Part shown: one piece after another, positions 1 to 8,908 of the stretch
How positions within the stretch are numbered: the first letter of the stretch is position 1
Layout: each line of letters begins with the position of its first letter
Assembly: GCF_000300855.1 (NCBI RefSeq)
Contig: NZ_ALJF01000013.1
Coordinates: forward strand, 1 to 64,000
Source of the DNA: Agrobacterium albertimagni AOL15
GTDB taxonomy: Bacteria > Pseudomonadota > Alphaproteobacteria > Rhizobiales > Rhizobiaceae
Length of the DNA: 64,000 nucleotides
Direction of reading: 5' to 3'
Program-made: the position numbers and the translations under genes
The notes under the pieces: generated by a model
What the model was told of the DNA's origin: nothing
Databases searched by the model: none
The model's input: the letters and a program-made list of their open reading frames with translations, nothing else

Positions 1-1
1 C

Positions 2-166
2 GAACAGGCACCCGCCGGTTCGAACTTCTTCCACACCTTCTATCTCAACGGCACGGAAGTCCATGAGATGTATTTGGCGTATTGCGCTGGGGAAATCAAT
101 ACCCCTTTGCGCACAATCGAACTGATTGGTTCGGTGGAAGTACCCGGTATCACGGATGATACTTGA
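2..166 (+). CDS. C-terminal fragment of an unidentified protein
   Basis: An open frame enters from the left edge and stops at TGA 164-166, giving the last 54 residues of a protein whose start lies outside the window. The fragment is moderately hydrophobic, contains a single cysteine and ends in an acidic tail (ITDDT). I do not recognise a family. It could be the end of a beta-rich domain, but nothing in the visible part fixes a function. Confidence 0.5.
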   Translation, partial: EQAPAGSNFFHTFYLNGTEVHEMYLAYCAGEINTPLRTIELIGSVEVPGITDDT

Positions 167-640
167 AGGATGGATTGAGGAAAAACAGCGGGTTAGGCTT
201 TAAAGACACCGTCATTTAACTATGACATACAACGATTATTTTTTACCTCAATCACCCTTTTGTGACAGTTTGGTGGGGTGAAAGGCGTGGGTCGTGGCCT
301 TGCAAAGGGACCGCAATCGATGGCGCCAGTCCCCGTTGATGGGGGACGGACAGGCACTGGGCGGACCGCCGCGATGCGAAGGCGCTAACGTCAATAAAGA
401 TCTACTAATCGGCCAAAGGCACTCAGCCCTTGCTCCGCGCCAACGGTTGGCGAGGATGGTGCCGGCTTTTCGTCCATTGCCGATATCGCGCCAGATTTCC
501 CCATGATCGACGCTCTCCGCAGAGCGTCCGTTTCGCCCCGACCGGGTCTTGCGAGCACCGTTTTGCTATTTTCCCGGCCGCGTTGACTAAGACGACCTTT
601 GCGGTAGTCTTAAATCGTTAACGCCAGAGAGGAGGCACAA
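167..640. other. Intergenic region, sbp promoter side
   Basis: No convincing gene is present; the short open frames here have no ribosome binding site and no family resemblance. A plausible sigma-70 type promoter for the next gene is TTGACT at 583-588 with a -10-like TAGTCT at 605-610. It overlaps an inverted repeat (TAAGAC 588-593, GTCTTA 607-612) that could be an operator. The GC-rich part from 290 to 480 can fold, but I could not match it to a known RNA class. Confidence 0.35.
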
Positions 641-1660
641 ATGAAAAAGTGCATTGGGAAAAATCTTGCGGCGTTTCTCGTCGGACTGAGCCTGTCCACC
701 GGCCTCGTGTTGCCGGCAGGGGCTGCGGAGCTCTTGAACGTCTCCTACGATCCGACCCGCGAACTCTATGCGGATTTCAACGCCACCTTTGCCAAACACT
801 GGCAGGAGGAAACAGGCGAGACCGTAACGGTCAGCCAATCGCATGGCGGCTCGGGTCGCCAAGCCCGCGCCGTGATGGAGGGCCTCGAGGCCGATGTCGT
901 TACACTCGCCCTGCAAAGCGACATCGACATCATCTCCGAGCGGGCAAAGCTGATCGCGCCTGACTGGCGTACCCGCCTGCCGAACAATTCGTCTCCCTAT
1001 ACCTCAACCATTGTCTTCCTGGTGCGCAAGGGCAATCCCAAGGGCATCCAGGACTGGGGCGATCTGGTGAAGGGCGACGTTGAGATCGTCACGCCCAATC
1101 CGAAGACCTCGGGCGGTGCCCGCTGGAACTATCTTGCCGCCTGGGCCTGGGCCAACAACGAGTTCGGCGGCGACCAGCAGAAGATCCGCGACTATATCGC
1201 CGAGATCTACCGCCGCGCCCCCGTGCTCGACACAGGCGCCCGCGGCTCGCTGACGAGCTTCGCCCAGCGCGAGATCGGTGACGTGCTGATCTCCTGGGAA
1301 AACGAGGCCTATCTCGCCGACAAGGAATTCGGCGCCGACCAGTTCGATATCGTCACCCCGTCGCTGTCGATCCTTGCCGAACCGCCGGTCGCAGTGGTCG
1401 ACGTCGTCGTCGACAAGAAGGGCACCCGCAGAGAGGCCGAAGCCTACCTCAACTACCTCTACTCGCCCGAGGGGCAGACGCTCGCGGCGAAACACTTCTA
1501 TCGCCCGTCGCGTCCGGATCTCGTGGCCGCAGGCTCCGGCCCGGAATTGCCGAAGCTCGATCTCGTCACCATCGACGACCCACTCTTCGGCGGCTGGGCC
1601 AAGGCGCAGCCTGAGCATTTCGGCGAAGGCGGCATCTTCGATCAGATCTACCGCCCCTGA
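641..1660 (+). CDS. Sulfate ABC transporter substrate-binding protein
   Basis: Periplasmic binding protein of the sulfate/thiosulfate family (Sbp/CysP), 339 residues, the normal length. It has a signal peptide of about 28 residues ending near AGA. Family motifs include [11 protein letters not shown] after the signal, [12 protein letters not shown] near residue 65, and the [16 protein letters not shown] segment near 155 that helps ligate sulfate. The start is supported by the strong AGAGGAGG ribosome binding site 8 bases upstream. In most proteobacteria this gene heads an operon with the CysT/CysW permeases and CysA ATPase; none is nearby, so it must work with a transporter encoded elsewhere. 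Specificity between sulfate and thiosulfate cannot be fixed from sequence alone. Confidence 0.92.
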   Translation: MKKCIGKNLAAFLVGLSLSTGLVLPAGAAELLNVSYDPTRELYADFNATFAKHWQEETGETVTVSQSHGGSGRQARAVMEGLEADVVTLALQSDIDIISERAKLIAPDWRTRLPNNSSPYTSTIVFLVRKGNPKGIQDWGDLVKGDVEIVTPNPKTSGGARWNYLAAWAWANNEFGGDQQKIRDYIAEIYRRAPVLDTGARGSLTSFAQREIGDVLISWENEAYLADKEFGADQFDIVTPSLSILAEPPVAVVDVVVDKKGTRREAEAYLNYLYSPEGQTLAAKHFYRPSRPDLVAAGSGPELPKLDLVTIDDPLFGGWAKAQPEHFGEGGIFDQIYRP

Positions 1661-1814
1661 GTTATGGCGCTTCACGAGAGGATTGGCGGTGTGCCCTGAA
1701 ACGGAGGGTTGCACCGCCGCTTCGCCTTTCACCGGACGATCAAGCAAAGGTGACGTCGATAAGCCGGGCGGGCGCGTTACCTTGAAGGCATGTCCAACGA
1801 TCCGGAGGTCGATC

Positions 1815-2204
1815 ATGAACCGCACTCAGTCCCTGTCTGCGCTCGCCCTGTCTTCATTCGCCGGTGCCGCACTTCTGGCCGGAGCAGCGCTCGCTCATCA
1901 CGGCTGGTCCTGGGCCGAGGCCGACCAGATCGATCTGACCGGCACGATCACCGCGATCTCATTTGCCCCGCCGCATCCGACGCTCGAACTGCAGACGGCA
2001 GAAGGCCTATGGCGTATCGAACTCGGCAATCCGAACCAGACCCAGCGTTCCGGCTTCGTCGAAGGCGTCGCGGCGGTCGGCGATGAAATCACCGTGCGCG
2101 GCAACCGCTCGCTCGATCCGGATGAAAAGCGCCTGAAGGCCGTGCGCGTCATCGTCGAGGGCACGAACTACGACATCTATCCGAGCCGCATCGTCACCAA
2201 TTGA
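1815..2204 (+). CDS. DUF6152 family exported protein
   Basis: Protein of 129 residues with a signal peptide of about 24 residues (cleavage after ALA) followed by HHGWSW, the His-rich N-terminus typical of DUF6152 proteins. The rest looks like a small beta-barrel/OB-like domain with alternating hydrophobic strands (LTGTITAISF, LELQTAEGLWRIEL). The start is set by a GGAGG site five bases upstream; the same frame is open further left, inside sbp, but that part is not coding. It sits four bases before the next membrane gene and probably forms one operon with it. Its function is unknown; export plus the metal-binding-like HH motif suggest a periplasmic role. Confidence 0.8.
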   Translation: MNRTQSLSALALSSFAGAALLAGAALAHHGWSWAEADQIDLTGTITAISFAPPHPTLELQTAEGLWRIELGNPNQTQRSGFVEGVAAVGDEITVRGNRSLDPDEKRLKAVRVIVEGTNYDIYPSRIVTN

Positions 2205-2208
2205 CACC

Positions 2209-2679
2209 ATGGAGTGGCTCTCAGTCCTTGGCGAGACCTCTGTCGCGAGAGCGCTGATCCGTGCGCCGGTGCTCTACATCTTCGCCAGTGCCGCGCACAT
2301 CTTGTCGCTGGCCATGCTGGTCGGCACAAGTGTCATCCTTGATCTGCGCCTGCTCGGCCGGTTCAAGAGCCTGCCGCTCGCCGAAACAGCCGAACTGCTG
2401 TCGCGGATCGCAGCCCTTGCGCTTTGCCTTGCGGTGCTGACGGGCGCTGTCCTCTTTTCCGTGCGTCCGGTGGAATATGCCGGCAATACCGCCTTCCTGA
2501 TCAAGCTCCTGCTCGTCGGCCTCGGAACGGCGAATGCCGTGTTCATTCATCTCTCCCGGGACTGGGCCGAGATGATCGTCGAACAGCAGGTCTCACTGCG
2601 TCTGAAAATCGGCGCTGTCATCTCGTTGACAACATGGCTGTCCGCCGCCCTCGCCGGTCGCTGGATCGGCTTTCTCTGA
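2209..2679 (+). CDS. DUF6644-like membrane protein
   Basis: Protein of 156 residues with four predicted membrane helices (about residues 20-42, 62-84, 92-112 and 130-155). It contains conserved-looking polar residues inside helices, including the His of SAAHILSLAML. It resembles the small DUF6644 membrane proteins often encoded beside DUF6152 proteins. It starts four bases after the preceding gene ends, so the two are probably co-transcribed and may act together at the inner membrane. Role unknown. Confidence 0.7.
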   Translation: MEWLSVLGETSVARALIRAPVLYIFASAAHILSLAMLVGTSVILDLRLLGRFKSLPLAETAELLSRIAALALCLAVLTGAVLFSVRPVEYAGNTAFLIKLLLVGLGTANAVFIHLSRDWAEMIVEQQVSLRLKIGAVISLTTWLSAALAGRWIGFL

Positions 2680-2794
2680 AAGCGTCTGGTCTAAGGATTC
2701 ACCCCTTGGTGCACCCGAAAATGACGATTGCCAGCTTATTTCCGTGCCACCCGAGTGGTGTTACTCTGCGACTGTTGTTTCGGGGGATTTCAAC

Positions 2795-3166
2795 ATGCCA
2801 CAACTTTCCATCTGGTATTTCCGCACGGCAATTCTGTTCCTGATCGCCGGCATCTGTCTTGGTCTCTACATGTCGATCACGCACAAGTTCGAGGCGACGG
2901 GTGCACATGCCCATATCAACCTGCTGGGCTGGGTCACCATGGCGATCTTCGGCATTTACTATGCGCTGAACCCGGTCCAGGCTGCGAGCCGCATCGCCCG
3001 GATCCAGTACATGCTCTACACGCTCGGCATCCTGGTCATGGCACCGTCGCTGTTCCTGATGCTGACCGGTAATCCGTCGCTCGAGCCCGTCGTCGCGGTC
3101 TCCTCGCTGGTGACCTTCGCCGGCGTTCTGCTTTTTGCGGTGATCCTGTTTACCCGGAAGGCGTGA
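2795..3166 (+). CDS. Small membrane protein resembling cytochrome oxidase subunit I
   Basis: Protein of 123 residues with four membrane helices. The segment GAHAHINLLGWVTMAIFGIYY (residues about 37-57) resembles the helix around a heme-ligand histidine in heme-copper oxidase/NorB-like subunit I, and short proteins of this type are annotated as 'cbb3-type oxidase-like'. It is far too short to be a catalytic subunit. The start MPQLSIW follows a GGGGGATT ribosome binding site; an upstream in-frame start is less likely because it adds a hydrophilic leader. Heme binding and function are inference. Confidence 0.65.
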   Translation: MPQLSIWYFRTAILFLIAGICLGLYMSITHKFEATGAHAHINLLGWVTMAIFGIYYALNPVQAASRIARIQYMLYTLGILVMAPSLFLMLTGNPSLEPVVAVSSLVTFAGVLLFAVILFTRKA

Positions 3167-3170
3167 CGGA

Positions 3171-3830
3171 TCAGCGGGCCTCTCCGTCCTGCCACCGTGC
3201 GAGCGCTTCCAGCCCCGCCGGTGTCAGCCCGTAGACGCCGCGGTCGACACGTTCGAACCAGCCATAGACATTCGCCTGCAGGATTTTCGCAGCTTCGGGA
3301 ACGCTTGCCCTGACGTCGCGCACCTTCAGGGGCCCGGAGGCAAGTGCCGCGGCACAGCCCAGCGCCTGCTGGCGGTAGGCGGTCATCAAGGGGGTGCGGG
3401 TGCTGCCGCCGACGGCCGGATCTCCCCGCCGCTTCTGATGTTCGCGCATCAGCCGCGAACGCCGTTTCGGATTGGTCCGCGGCATTGGCGTGACGGATGC
3501 AACGATGACATTGACCGTGCCATTGTCGGCAACGCCGAGCATGCCGATGCCGAGCCTGCGGCAGAGATCGCGGTAGCGTTTGTCGCTCTCGCGGCCCTTG
3601 CCCTTGGCGGAGATGCGCGCCGCGATCCAGAGCTCGTCGGCGACCGAGGCGCGGTCGACCGCCTGCAGGATGAGTTCGAGATTGAAGCTGAGTTTCAGCT
3701 CGCAGACGACCATCACGGGCGGGTCTTCGTCGCTCAAACCCACGAGATCGCAGCCACCGATCTCACCCTTCACGGTATAGCCCGCCTGTTCGAGGAAGCT
3801 TTTGACGGGAAGGTAGAGCGAGGTTTCCAT
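3171..3830 (-). CDS. DUF2161 family PD-(D/E)XK nuclease-like protein
   Basis: Protein of 219 residues. The N-terminal half carries the restriction-endonuclease-like core: an Asp in GGCDLVGL (about residue 28) and the ExK pair in VVCELKLSF (about residues 44-46), as expected for DUF2161 putative phosphodiesterases. The C-terminal third (KVRDVRASVPEAAKILQANVYGWFERVDRGVYGLT) looks like a winged-helix DNA-binding module. It ends four bases after the convergent gene on the other strand. Function is unproven; a DNA repair or modification-dependent nuclease role is inference from the fold. Confidence 0.75.
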   Translation of the reverse strand: METSLYLPVKSFLEQAGYTVKGEIGGCDLVGLSDEDPPVMVVCELKLSFNLELILQAVDRASVADELWIAARISAKGKGRESDKRYRDLCRRLGIGMLGVADNGTVNVIVASVTPMPRTNPKRRSRLMREHQKRRGDPAVGGSTRTPLMTAYRQQALGCAAALASGPLKVRDVRASVPEAAKILQANVYGWFERVDRGVYGLTPAGLEALARWQDGEAR

Positions 3831-3980
3831 GGAGCTCGGGATCAGGTTGCGCAGGGACCGACACCTAAACTGCTTTGTCGGTGACCGTCATCCGGAAATC
3901 ACATGTGAACCGCAGGAAACGGGTGGCCCCCCAGCTTTTCTCCGGCAATCCTTGGATACTCTAACTGCAGGGAGGATCCC

Positions 3981-4262
3981 ATGAAGCCCGATTTGACAGA
4001 CGACGATGCCCGCTGGCAGGCCATCCGCACCCGCGATGCATCGCATGACGGGCTGTTCGTCTATGGGGTCCGCTCCACCGGCATTTTCTGCCGTCCGTCC
4101 TGCCCCTCGGGGCCCGCCCGTCCGGAGAATATCGTCTTCCTTGAAACGGCTGAAGCCGCCCGGGCGGGCGGCTTCAAGGCCTGTCTGCGCTGCCGTCCGG
4201 ATCAGCCCGAAACCTGGGCCGTAACGCTGCCGCGCTCTCTCACACCAGGAAGATCGATATGA
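3981..4262 (+). pseudogene. Truncated Ada: N-terminal methyl-acceptor zinc domain only
   Basis: The 93-residue product matches the N-terminal domain of Ada, which repairs methylphosphotriesters by transferring the methyl group to a zinc-bound cysteine. All four zinc ligands are present (Cys37, Cys41, Cys68, Cys71; the family pattern is 38/42/69/72 in E. coli). After about residue 76 the similarity ends, and the last residues are read from DNA that is antisense to the end of dctM. The AraC-type DNA-binding domain and the O6-methylguanine methyltransferase domain are absent. A GGGAGGATCCC ribosome binding site is intact, so a free domain could still be made. I read it as a remnant left by a deletion, with possible residual function. 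Confidence 0.75.
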
Positions 4263-5550
4263 TCGGAAACGCCGTCAGAAGCACGATGCGGAAGACGTCG
4301 GCGGTGACGAAGGGCACGATGCCCTTATAGGTCTCGCGGATCGGCACGTCGCGCGACATGGCCGATATGATGAAGAGATTTAAACCCACGGGCGGCGTTA
4401 TCATGCCGATCTCGGCCACCATCAGCACCAGGATGCCGAACCAGATGGCGAAGTGTTCGGGGCTCATGCCGAAATCCATCGCCGTCACGATCGGGAAGAA
4501 GATCGGGATCGTGAGCACGATCATGGAGAGCGAGTCCATGATGCAGCCGAAGATGATGTAGAGCAGGAGAATGATGATCAGCACGGTCATCGGGGCAAAG
4601 CCCTGCGCCGTCACCCATTCCGCACCCATCTGCGGCAGGCGGGAGAAGGCGAGGAAGGAGTTGAACACCGAGGCGCCGAGAATGATGAAGAAGATCATGC
4701 CGGTGGAAACCGCCGTCTCCTTGAAGCAGGCGATCAGCGACGCGCGGTCGAGCCCGCCATTGGCAAAGGCGACGAGACCGGCACCCACGGCACCCACGGC
4801 GGCGGCCTGTGTCGGCGTGAACCAGCCGAGATAGATGCCGCCGACGACGGCAAAGAAGATTGCGACGACCGGCCAGACGGCAATCAGCGCCGGCACGCGG
4901 TCCTTCCACGGAATGCGCGGCGCCTGGCCGGCACTTTCCGGCTTCAGGCGGACATAGATGGCGATGACGACGAGATAGGAGATCGCCGCGATCAGACCCG
5001 GCACGAAGGCCGCGAGGAAGAGCTTGGCGATGTTCTGCTCGGCAAGGATCGCATAGATGACCAGCACGACGGACGGCGGGATGAGAATCCCGAGCGTGCC
5101 GCCGGCAGCCAGCGTCGCGGTTGCAAGCCCACCGGCATAACCGTTGCGCTTCAGTTCCGGAAGCGCCACCTGCGCCATCGTCGCAGCGGTCGCGAGCGAC
5201 GAGCCGCAGATCGAGCCGAAGCCGGCAGACGCACCGATTGCCGCCATGGCAACCCCGCCCTTGCGATGCCCGACAAAGGCCGCCGCCGCGTTGAACAGGG
5301 CCTGGCTCATGCCGCCGCGAGCGGCGAACTGACCCATCAGCAGGAAGAGCGGGATGATCGACAGCGAATAATTCGCATTCGTGTTCCAGGCGAGAACCTT
5401 CATCTGCGCCATGATCGGTGTCCAGCGGTCGAGCACCAGATAGGTGCCGACGACGCCGGTGGCGAGCATGGCAGCGCCAATCGGCACGCGCAGGAAAATC
5501 AGCAGAATGAGGACGGGGAAAGACCAGAGGCCGATTTCAATGCTGCTCAT
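4240..5550 (-). CDS. dctM: TRAP transporter large permease (DctM type)
   Basis: Protein of 436 residues with about 12 membrane helices, the large subunit of a tripartite ATP-independent periplasmic transporter. It moves the ligand captured by the binding protein, driven by an ion gradient. Family features include the PIGAAMLATGVVG start region, GASAGFGSICGSSLATAATMA around residue 100, and GGTLGILIPPSVVLVIY around 140. The start MSSIEIG overlaps the stop of the small permease gene by one base (TGATG), indicating translational coupling; the longer in-frame reading upstream is antisense to nothing useful and lies inside dctQ. Substrate cannot be deduced; carboxylates are usual for the family. 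Confidence 0.92.
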   Translation of the reverse strand: MSSIEIGLWSFPVLILLIFLRVPIGAAMLATGVVGTYLVLDRWTPIMAQMKVLAWNTNANYSLSIIPLFLLMGQFAARGGMSQALFNAAAAFVGHRKGGVAMAAIGASAGFGSICGSSLATAATMAQVALPELKRNGYAGGLATATLAAGGTLGILIPPSVVLVIYAILAEQNIAKLFLAAFVPGLIAAISYLVVIAIYVRLKPESAGQAPRIPWKDRVPALIAVWPVVAIFFAVVGGIYLGWFTPTQAAAVGAVGAGLVAFANGGLDRASLIACFKETAVSTGMIFFIILGASVFNSFLAFSRLPQMGAEWVTAQGFAPMTVLIIILLLYIIFGCIMDSLSMIVLTIPIFFPIVTAMDFGMSPEHFAIWFGILVLMVAEIGMITPPVGLNLFIISAMSRDVPIRETYKGIVPFVTADVFRIVLLTAFPIISIFLV

Positions 5551-6089
5551 CAGTGCGCTCCCATCGCAGCGACGATCGTCTTGCCGCGGCGGATGTCGCG
5601 GATGTCGGCAGCGATCACATAGAGGCAGACGAGGAGGTTGGCGACAAGAAGGACAAGCGCAATGGCAAAGCCCCACCAGACAGGCAGAAGAAGCAGCGGC
5701 GTGGTTTCGCCATTGCCGAACTTGTCCATGGTGCCGATCGCGTGGCGCCAGGTGACGAGGCCGATCAGGATGGCGATGACGATGTCGCCGATCAGCTGCG
5801 TCCAGTTCATCGCCTTCGGTCCGAAGGCAGAGATCAGGATGTCGACGCCCACATGGCCACGCTTCAGCTGGCAGAAGGGCAGGAAGGCGAAGACTGCGAG
5901 CCCGCACAGCGCTTCGACCAGTTCGATTTCACCGGGCAGGGGGCGGATGGTGACCGAGCCCACGATCGAGGCAACGGTCAGCGCACAGGCAACCACGAGG
6001 CAGAAGCCGCCGAACAGGACGAGGGCGGAGGCCAGGCCATGGCACGCCCGCTCCAGTCGTTCGAAGCTGGTGGAAACGGCAGTCGCCAT
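5550..6089 (-). CDS. dctQ: TRAP transporter small permease (DctQ type)
   Basis: Protein of 179 residues with four membrane helices, the small subunit that pairs with DctM. It shows family features such as ELVEALCGLAVFAFLPFCQLKRGHVGVDI. The ATG at 6089 has an AAAGGA site about nine bases upstream and is preferred over a TTG nine codons earlier. It is between dctP and dctM, with a 72-base gap to dctP and one-base overlap with dctM, the usual operon order. Confidence 0.9.
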   Translation of the reverse strand: MATAVSTSFERLERACHGLASALVLFGGFCLVVACALTVASIVGSVTIRPLPGEIELVEALCGLAVFAFLPFCQLKRGHVGVDILISAFGPKAMNWTQLIGDIVIAILIGLVTWRHAIGTMDKFGNGETTPLLLLPVWWGFAIALVLLVANLLVCLYVIAADIRDIRRGKTIVAAMGAH

Positions 6090-6161
6090 CAGAAAGTCCT
6101 TTGAAAGTCTGTGCAAAGGGTCCGGGCGCCTTCCGACAAGCGCCCGGACAAGGCGGGGAGG

Positions 6162-7196
6162 TTATTGGGTATTGGCCTGGATGAGCGAAAGCGCATCGTT
6201 GTAGAGCGTCGTGCCATCAAGACCCTTGCCGTCCATTTCGGCGATCCAGGCCTTGGTCACGGCCTCGCCCGCAGCCTTCCAGCGTGCAGTCTCGGCTTCG
6301 TCCAGGGTGATGATCTTGTTGCCGTTCTTCTCGGCAATCTCCTTGCCGCCAATGTCGCCGGCATCCATGGCCTGGCCGAAGAGGCGGGCGAGTTCCTTGC
6401 CGGAATTGTCGTCGATCACCTTCTTCAGGTCGTCCGGCATCGCGTCATAGCTGTCCTTGTTCATCGCGAACACGAAGGTGCCGGTGTAAAGCCCGTTCGG
6501 ACCGGAGAAGCCGGTATGGTTCGGCGCAAGCTCAGCGATCTTGATGGCGGGGGTCACTTCCCACGGAACGACCGAGCCGTCGATGACGCTCTTCGACAGG
6601 CTTTCCGGAACGGCCGTGACCGGCATACCGACGGCAGAGGCGCCCATGGCCTCAAGCATCTGGTTGATCACCTTCGAGGTGCCGCGCAGCTTCAGACCCT
6701 GCATGTCCTCGAGCTTTTCGACCGGCTTCGAGGCGATGGTGTGGATGAGGCCCGGACCATGGGTGTGGACTGCCAGCACGTGGTAGTCGGTCAGCTCGTC
6801 CTTGAGGTGCTTCTCGTAATAGTCCTGGAAGGCGAGCGAGGTGGCCTCGGCTGTCGTCACCATGAAGGGAAGTTCGAAGGCTTCCGACTTCGGGAAGCGG
6901 CCTGGCGTGTAGCCGAACAGCGTCCAGGTCAGATCGACCACGCCATCCTTCACCTGATCCACGAGGTCGGCCGGCCTGCCGCCGAGCTGCATGGCAGGGT
7001 AAAGCTCCACGGCGATGCGGCCACCGGAATCGGCCTGGATCTTCTCGGCCCAGGGCTGCAGAACCTTGGCCGGGATCGTCGCCTGTGGCGGCAACATCTG
7101 GTGAAGCTTGAGGGTAACGTCTGCGGCGAAGCTGGCGGACGCCATCATCGACAATGCGGCACCGGACAATCCGGCGATAAGAAACTGGCGCAACAT
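6162..7196 (-). CDS. dctP: TRAP transporter solute-binding protein (DctP family)
   Basis: Periplasmic binding protein of 344 residues with a cleavable signal peptide (cleavage after ASFA, near residue 25). The DctP core includes LKLHQMLPPQATIPAKVLQPWAEKI, the GLKLRGTSKVINQMLEAMGA region, where a conserved arginine normally holds the ligand carboxylate, and PWEVTPAIK. A GGGAGGAAAT ribosome binding site fixes the start; an upstream in-frame start would bury the signal peptide. It is the first gene of the dctP-dctQ-dctM operon. The ligand is unknown but probably an organic acid. Confidence 0.92.
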   Translation of the reverse strand: MLRQFLIAGLSGAALSMMASASFAADVTLKLHQMLPPQATIPAKVLQPWAEKIQADSGGRIAVELYPAMQLGGRPADLVDQVKDGVVDLTWTLFGYTPGRFPKSEAFELPFMVTTAEATSLAFQDYYEKHLKDELTDYHVLAVHTHGPGLIHTIASKPVEKLEDMQGLKLRGTSKVINQMLEAMGASAVGMPVTAVPESLSKSVIDGSVVPWEVTPAIKIAELAPNHTGFSGPNGLYTGTFVFAMNKDSYDAMPDDLKKVIDDNSGKELARLFGQAMDAGDIGGKEIAEKNGNKIITLDEAETARWKAAGEAVTKAWIAEMDGKGLDGTTLYNDALSLIQANTQ

Positions 7197-7571
7197 GATT
7201 TCCTCCCATGTCTTGTTGATCTGGAAAAACCGACCGGCTCGAGGCAACAGAGCAATCAGAAAACATGACGAGACAAATCATGTAAAGATCGCGTCGCCCG
7301 GTTCCTCACTCCCATCCGGCAGACTCTTCCTTGTCAGTTATGATTACAGATGGGATGCAGGCACGCAAATAATTATGTGGCCGGAAACCATAACCAAACA
7401 TGTATGGATTGCCTTGTGCAAAGCCGCGCTTCTCGGCCCCGTGCCGCGATCGTGACGACGGGCCCGCTGCCGGGCCTTGGCTCCATCCTCGTCTCCGGTT
7501 ATAGCTCGCGGCTCCGGCCCGGTTATGACGACTTGCGGCGGGCGATTGTCGATCTGCAAGGATGATCCCGG
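7197..7571. other. Divergent intergenic region between TRAP operon and lipoprotein hydrolase
   Basis: This stretch must hold the promoter of the leftward dctPQM operon and that of the rightward hydrolase gene. It contains an AT-richer segment around 7360-7410 (AATAATTATG, ACCATAACCAAACATG). No repeat, RNA or open frame of merit was seen. Confidence 0.4.
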
Positions 7572-8714
7572 ATGCGTTTTCTTCCCTTCGGCCCCCATCG
7601 CCGGTCGCGTGCGGCCTTCGTGGCGCTCTGCCTGCTGTCGGCAACGGGGCTCAGTGCCTGTGCCGGCCGTCCGGGGCCGGAAACGCTCGGCACGGTGGCG
7701 CTGGGTGACTACAAGCCTGCTCGGGTCGAAACGCTCTATACGGTAACGACACGCGACCGCGCGAAACCCGGCGAGAATGTCTTCACGACGACCAAGACCC
7801 GCGAGCCGAATTATGCGAGCTTCGGCGTCTCCATCCCGCCGAACCACAAGCCGGCTAACATCGAATGGCCGAAGCCCGGCCGCAAAGTAAATCCGAAGAC
7901 CGATTTCGCCGTCGTGTCGCAGTCGGTGCTGGATCGCCCCGGCCTCCTGCAGGCGATCCGCGCCCGCGAGGCCGCCCCGCCGGTCGTCTTCGTGCACGGC
8001 TACAACTACAATTTCCAGGAATCGCTCTTCCGCCTCGCCCAGCTGAAGACGGACAGCAATCTCGACGGAACGCCGGTCCTCTTCTCCTGGCCTTCGCTCG
8101 CCGCTCTCCCGGCCTATGTCGCCGACAAGGAATCCGCTACCTATTCCCGCGATGCGCTGGCCGACCTGCTCGCCGACATGGTGCGGGCGCGAAACGGTGA
8201 GGTCGATGTTTTCGCCCATTCGATGGGAGGCTGGTTGACGGTCGAGGCGCTGCGACAGCTGAGACTGCAGGGCAAGGGGGACGTCCTCGATCGGCTGAGG
8301 GTCATCATGGCAGCGCCCGACATCGACGAAGATGTCTTCACGGCCCAGCTCGACGTCATCGGTCGCATGCGGATCCCGATCACCATTCTCGTCTCGCCGG
8401 ACGACCGGGCGCTGCAGGTCTCGAGCATTCTCGGCGCCGGCACCCAGCGCGTCGGAGCGCTGGACGCGCGCAACCCCGAAGTGGCAGAAGCAGCCAAACG
8501 CTATGGCGTGACGGTCATCGATATCTCGTCGCTCGAATCCGTCGATGCCACCAATCACAACCGCTTCTTCGACGTGAAGCAGCTGGCCGCAACGCTTGGC
8601 ACACCCACCTCGAGCGCGACGCTCGGCGATGCCGGAGCCTTCGTGCTGGATGCTGCCGCCCAGACTGTGTCCAGCCCCTTCTCGCTCGCCGCCAGGGTCC
8701 TGCGCCAGCAATGA
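7572..8714 (+). CDS. DUF900 alpha/beta hydrolase, predicted lipoprotein
   Basis: Protein of 380 residues. The N-terminus has a basic region, a hydrophobic stretch and the lipobox LSAC (Cys30), so it is probably a lipid-anchored envelope protein. The DUF900 alpha/beta-hydrolase fold follows: VVFVHGYNYNF (oxyanion region, about residue 140) and the nucleophile elbow FAHSMGGW (about residue 215), with acidic and His residues further on (SPDDRALQ, TNHNRFF). Substrate unknown. It precedes the lysyl-PG synthase-like/AcvB pair by 194 bases in the same direction, which suggests, but does not prove, a role in envelope lipid metabolism. Confidence 0.8.
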   Translation: MRFLPFGPHRRSRAAFVALCLLSATGLSACAGRPGPETLGTVALGDYKPARVETLYTVTTRDRAKPGENVFTTTKTREPNYASFGVSIPPNHKPANIEWPKPGRKVNPKTDFAVVSQSVLDRPGLLQAIRAREAAPPVVFVHGYNYNFQESLFRLAQLKTDSNLDGTPVLFSWPSLAALPAYVADKESATYSRDALADLLADMVRARNGEVDVFAHSMGGWLTVEALRQLRLQGKGDVLDRLRVIMAAPDIDEDVFTAQLDVIGRMRIPITILVSPDDRALQVSSILGAGTQRVGALDARNPEVAEAAKRYGVTVIDISSLESVDATNHNRFFDVKQLAATLGTPTSSATLGDAGAFVLDAAAQTVSSPFSLAARVLRQQ

Positions 8715-8908
8715 CGGTGGGCTGAGCGCAGCCATCAGAGAAATACGACGCAGCGCGCAGCTCAGTCTTGCGTTTCGTCAGGTTGACGAGGGGCGAAATT
8801 CGGTGTCTTGCGCAATTTATGCGTTGGCTTACCGACTCGTTTACGCCTCGGTGTCACAAGCTTCGGTCCATGCATGCGCGCTAATAAGCGTTCGATCCCC
8901 TTCGTCAC

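Noticed and set aside
300-480. Possible structured RNA or riboswitch before sbp
   Set aside because: GC-rich and foldable but I could not match it to any class; a covariance-model search would be needed and cannot be done here.
294-621. Two overlapping rightward frames before sbp
   Set aside because: No ribosome binding site, arginine-rich composition of the kind produced by non-coding GC-rich DNA, and no family resemblance.
1004-1825. Long leftward frame opposite sbp
   Set aside because: Exact antisense of the sulfate-binding protein gene, which has clear homology and a signal peptide.
4453-5622. 389-codon rightward frame
   Set aside because: Antisense to dctM; composition (His, Arg, Asp-rich) is that of a mirror frame.
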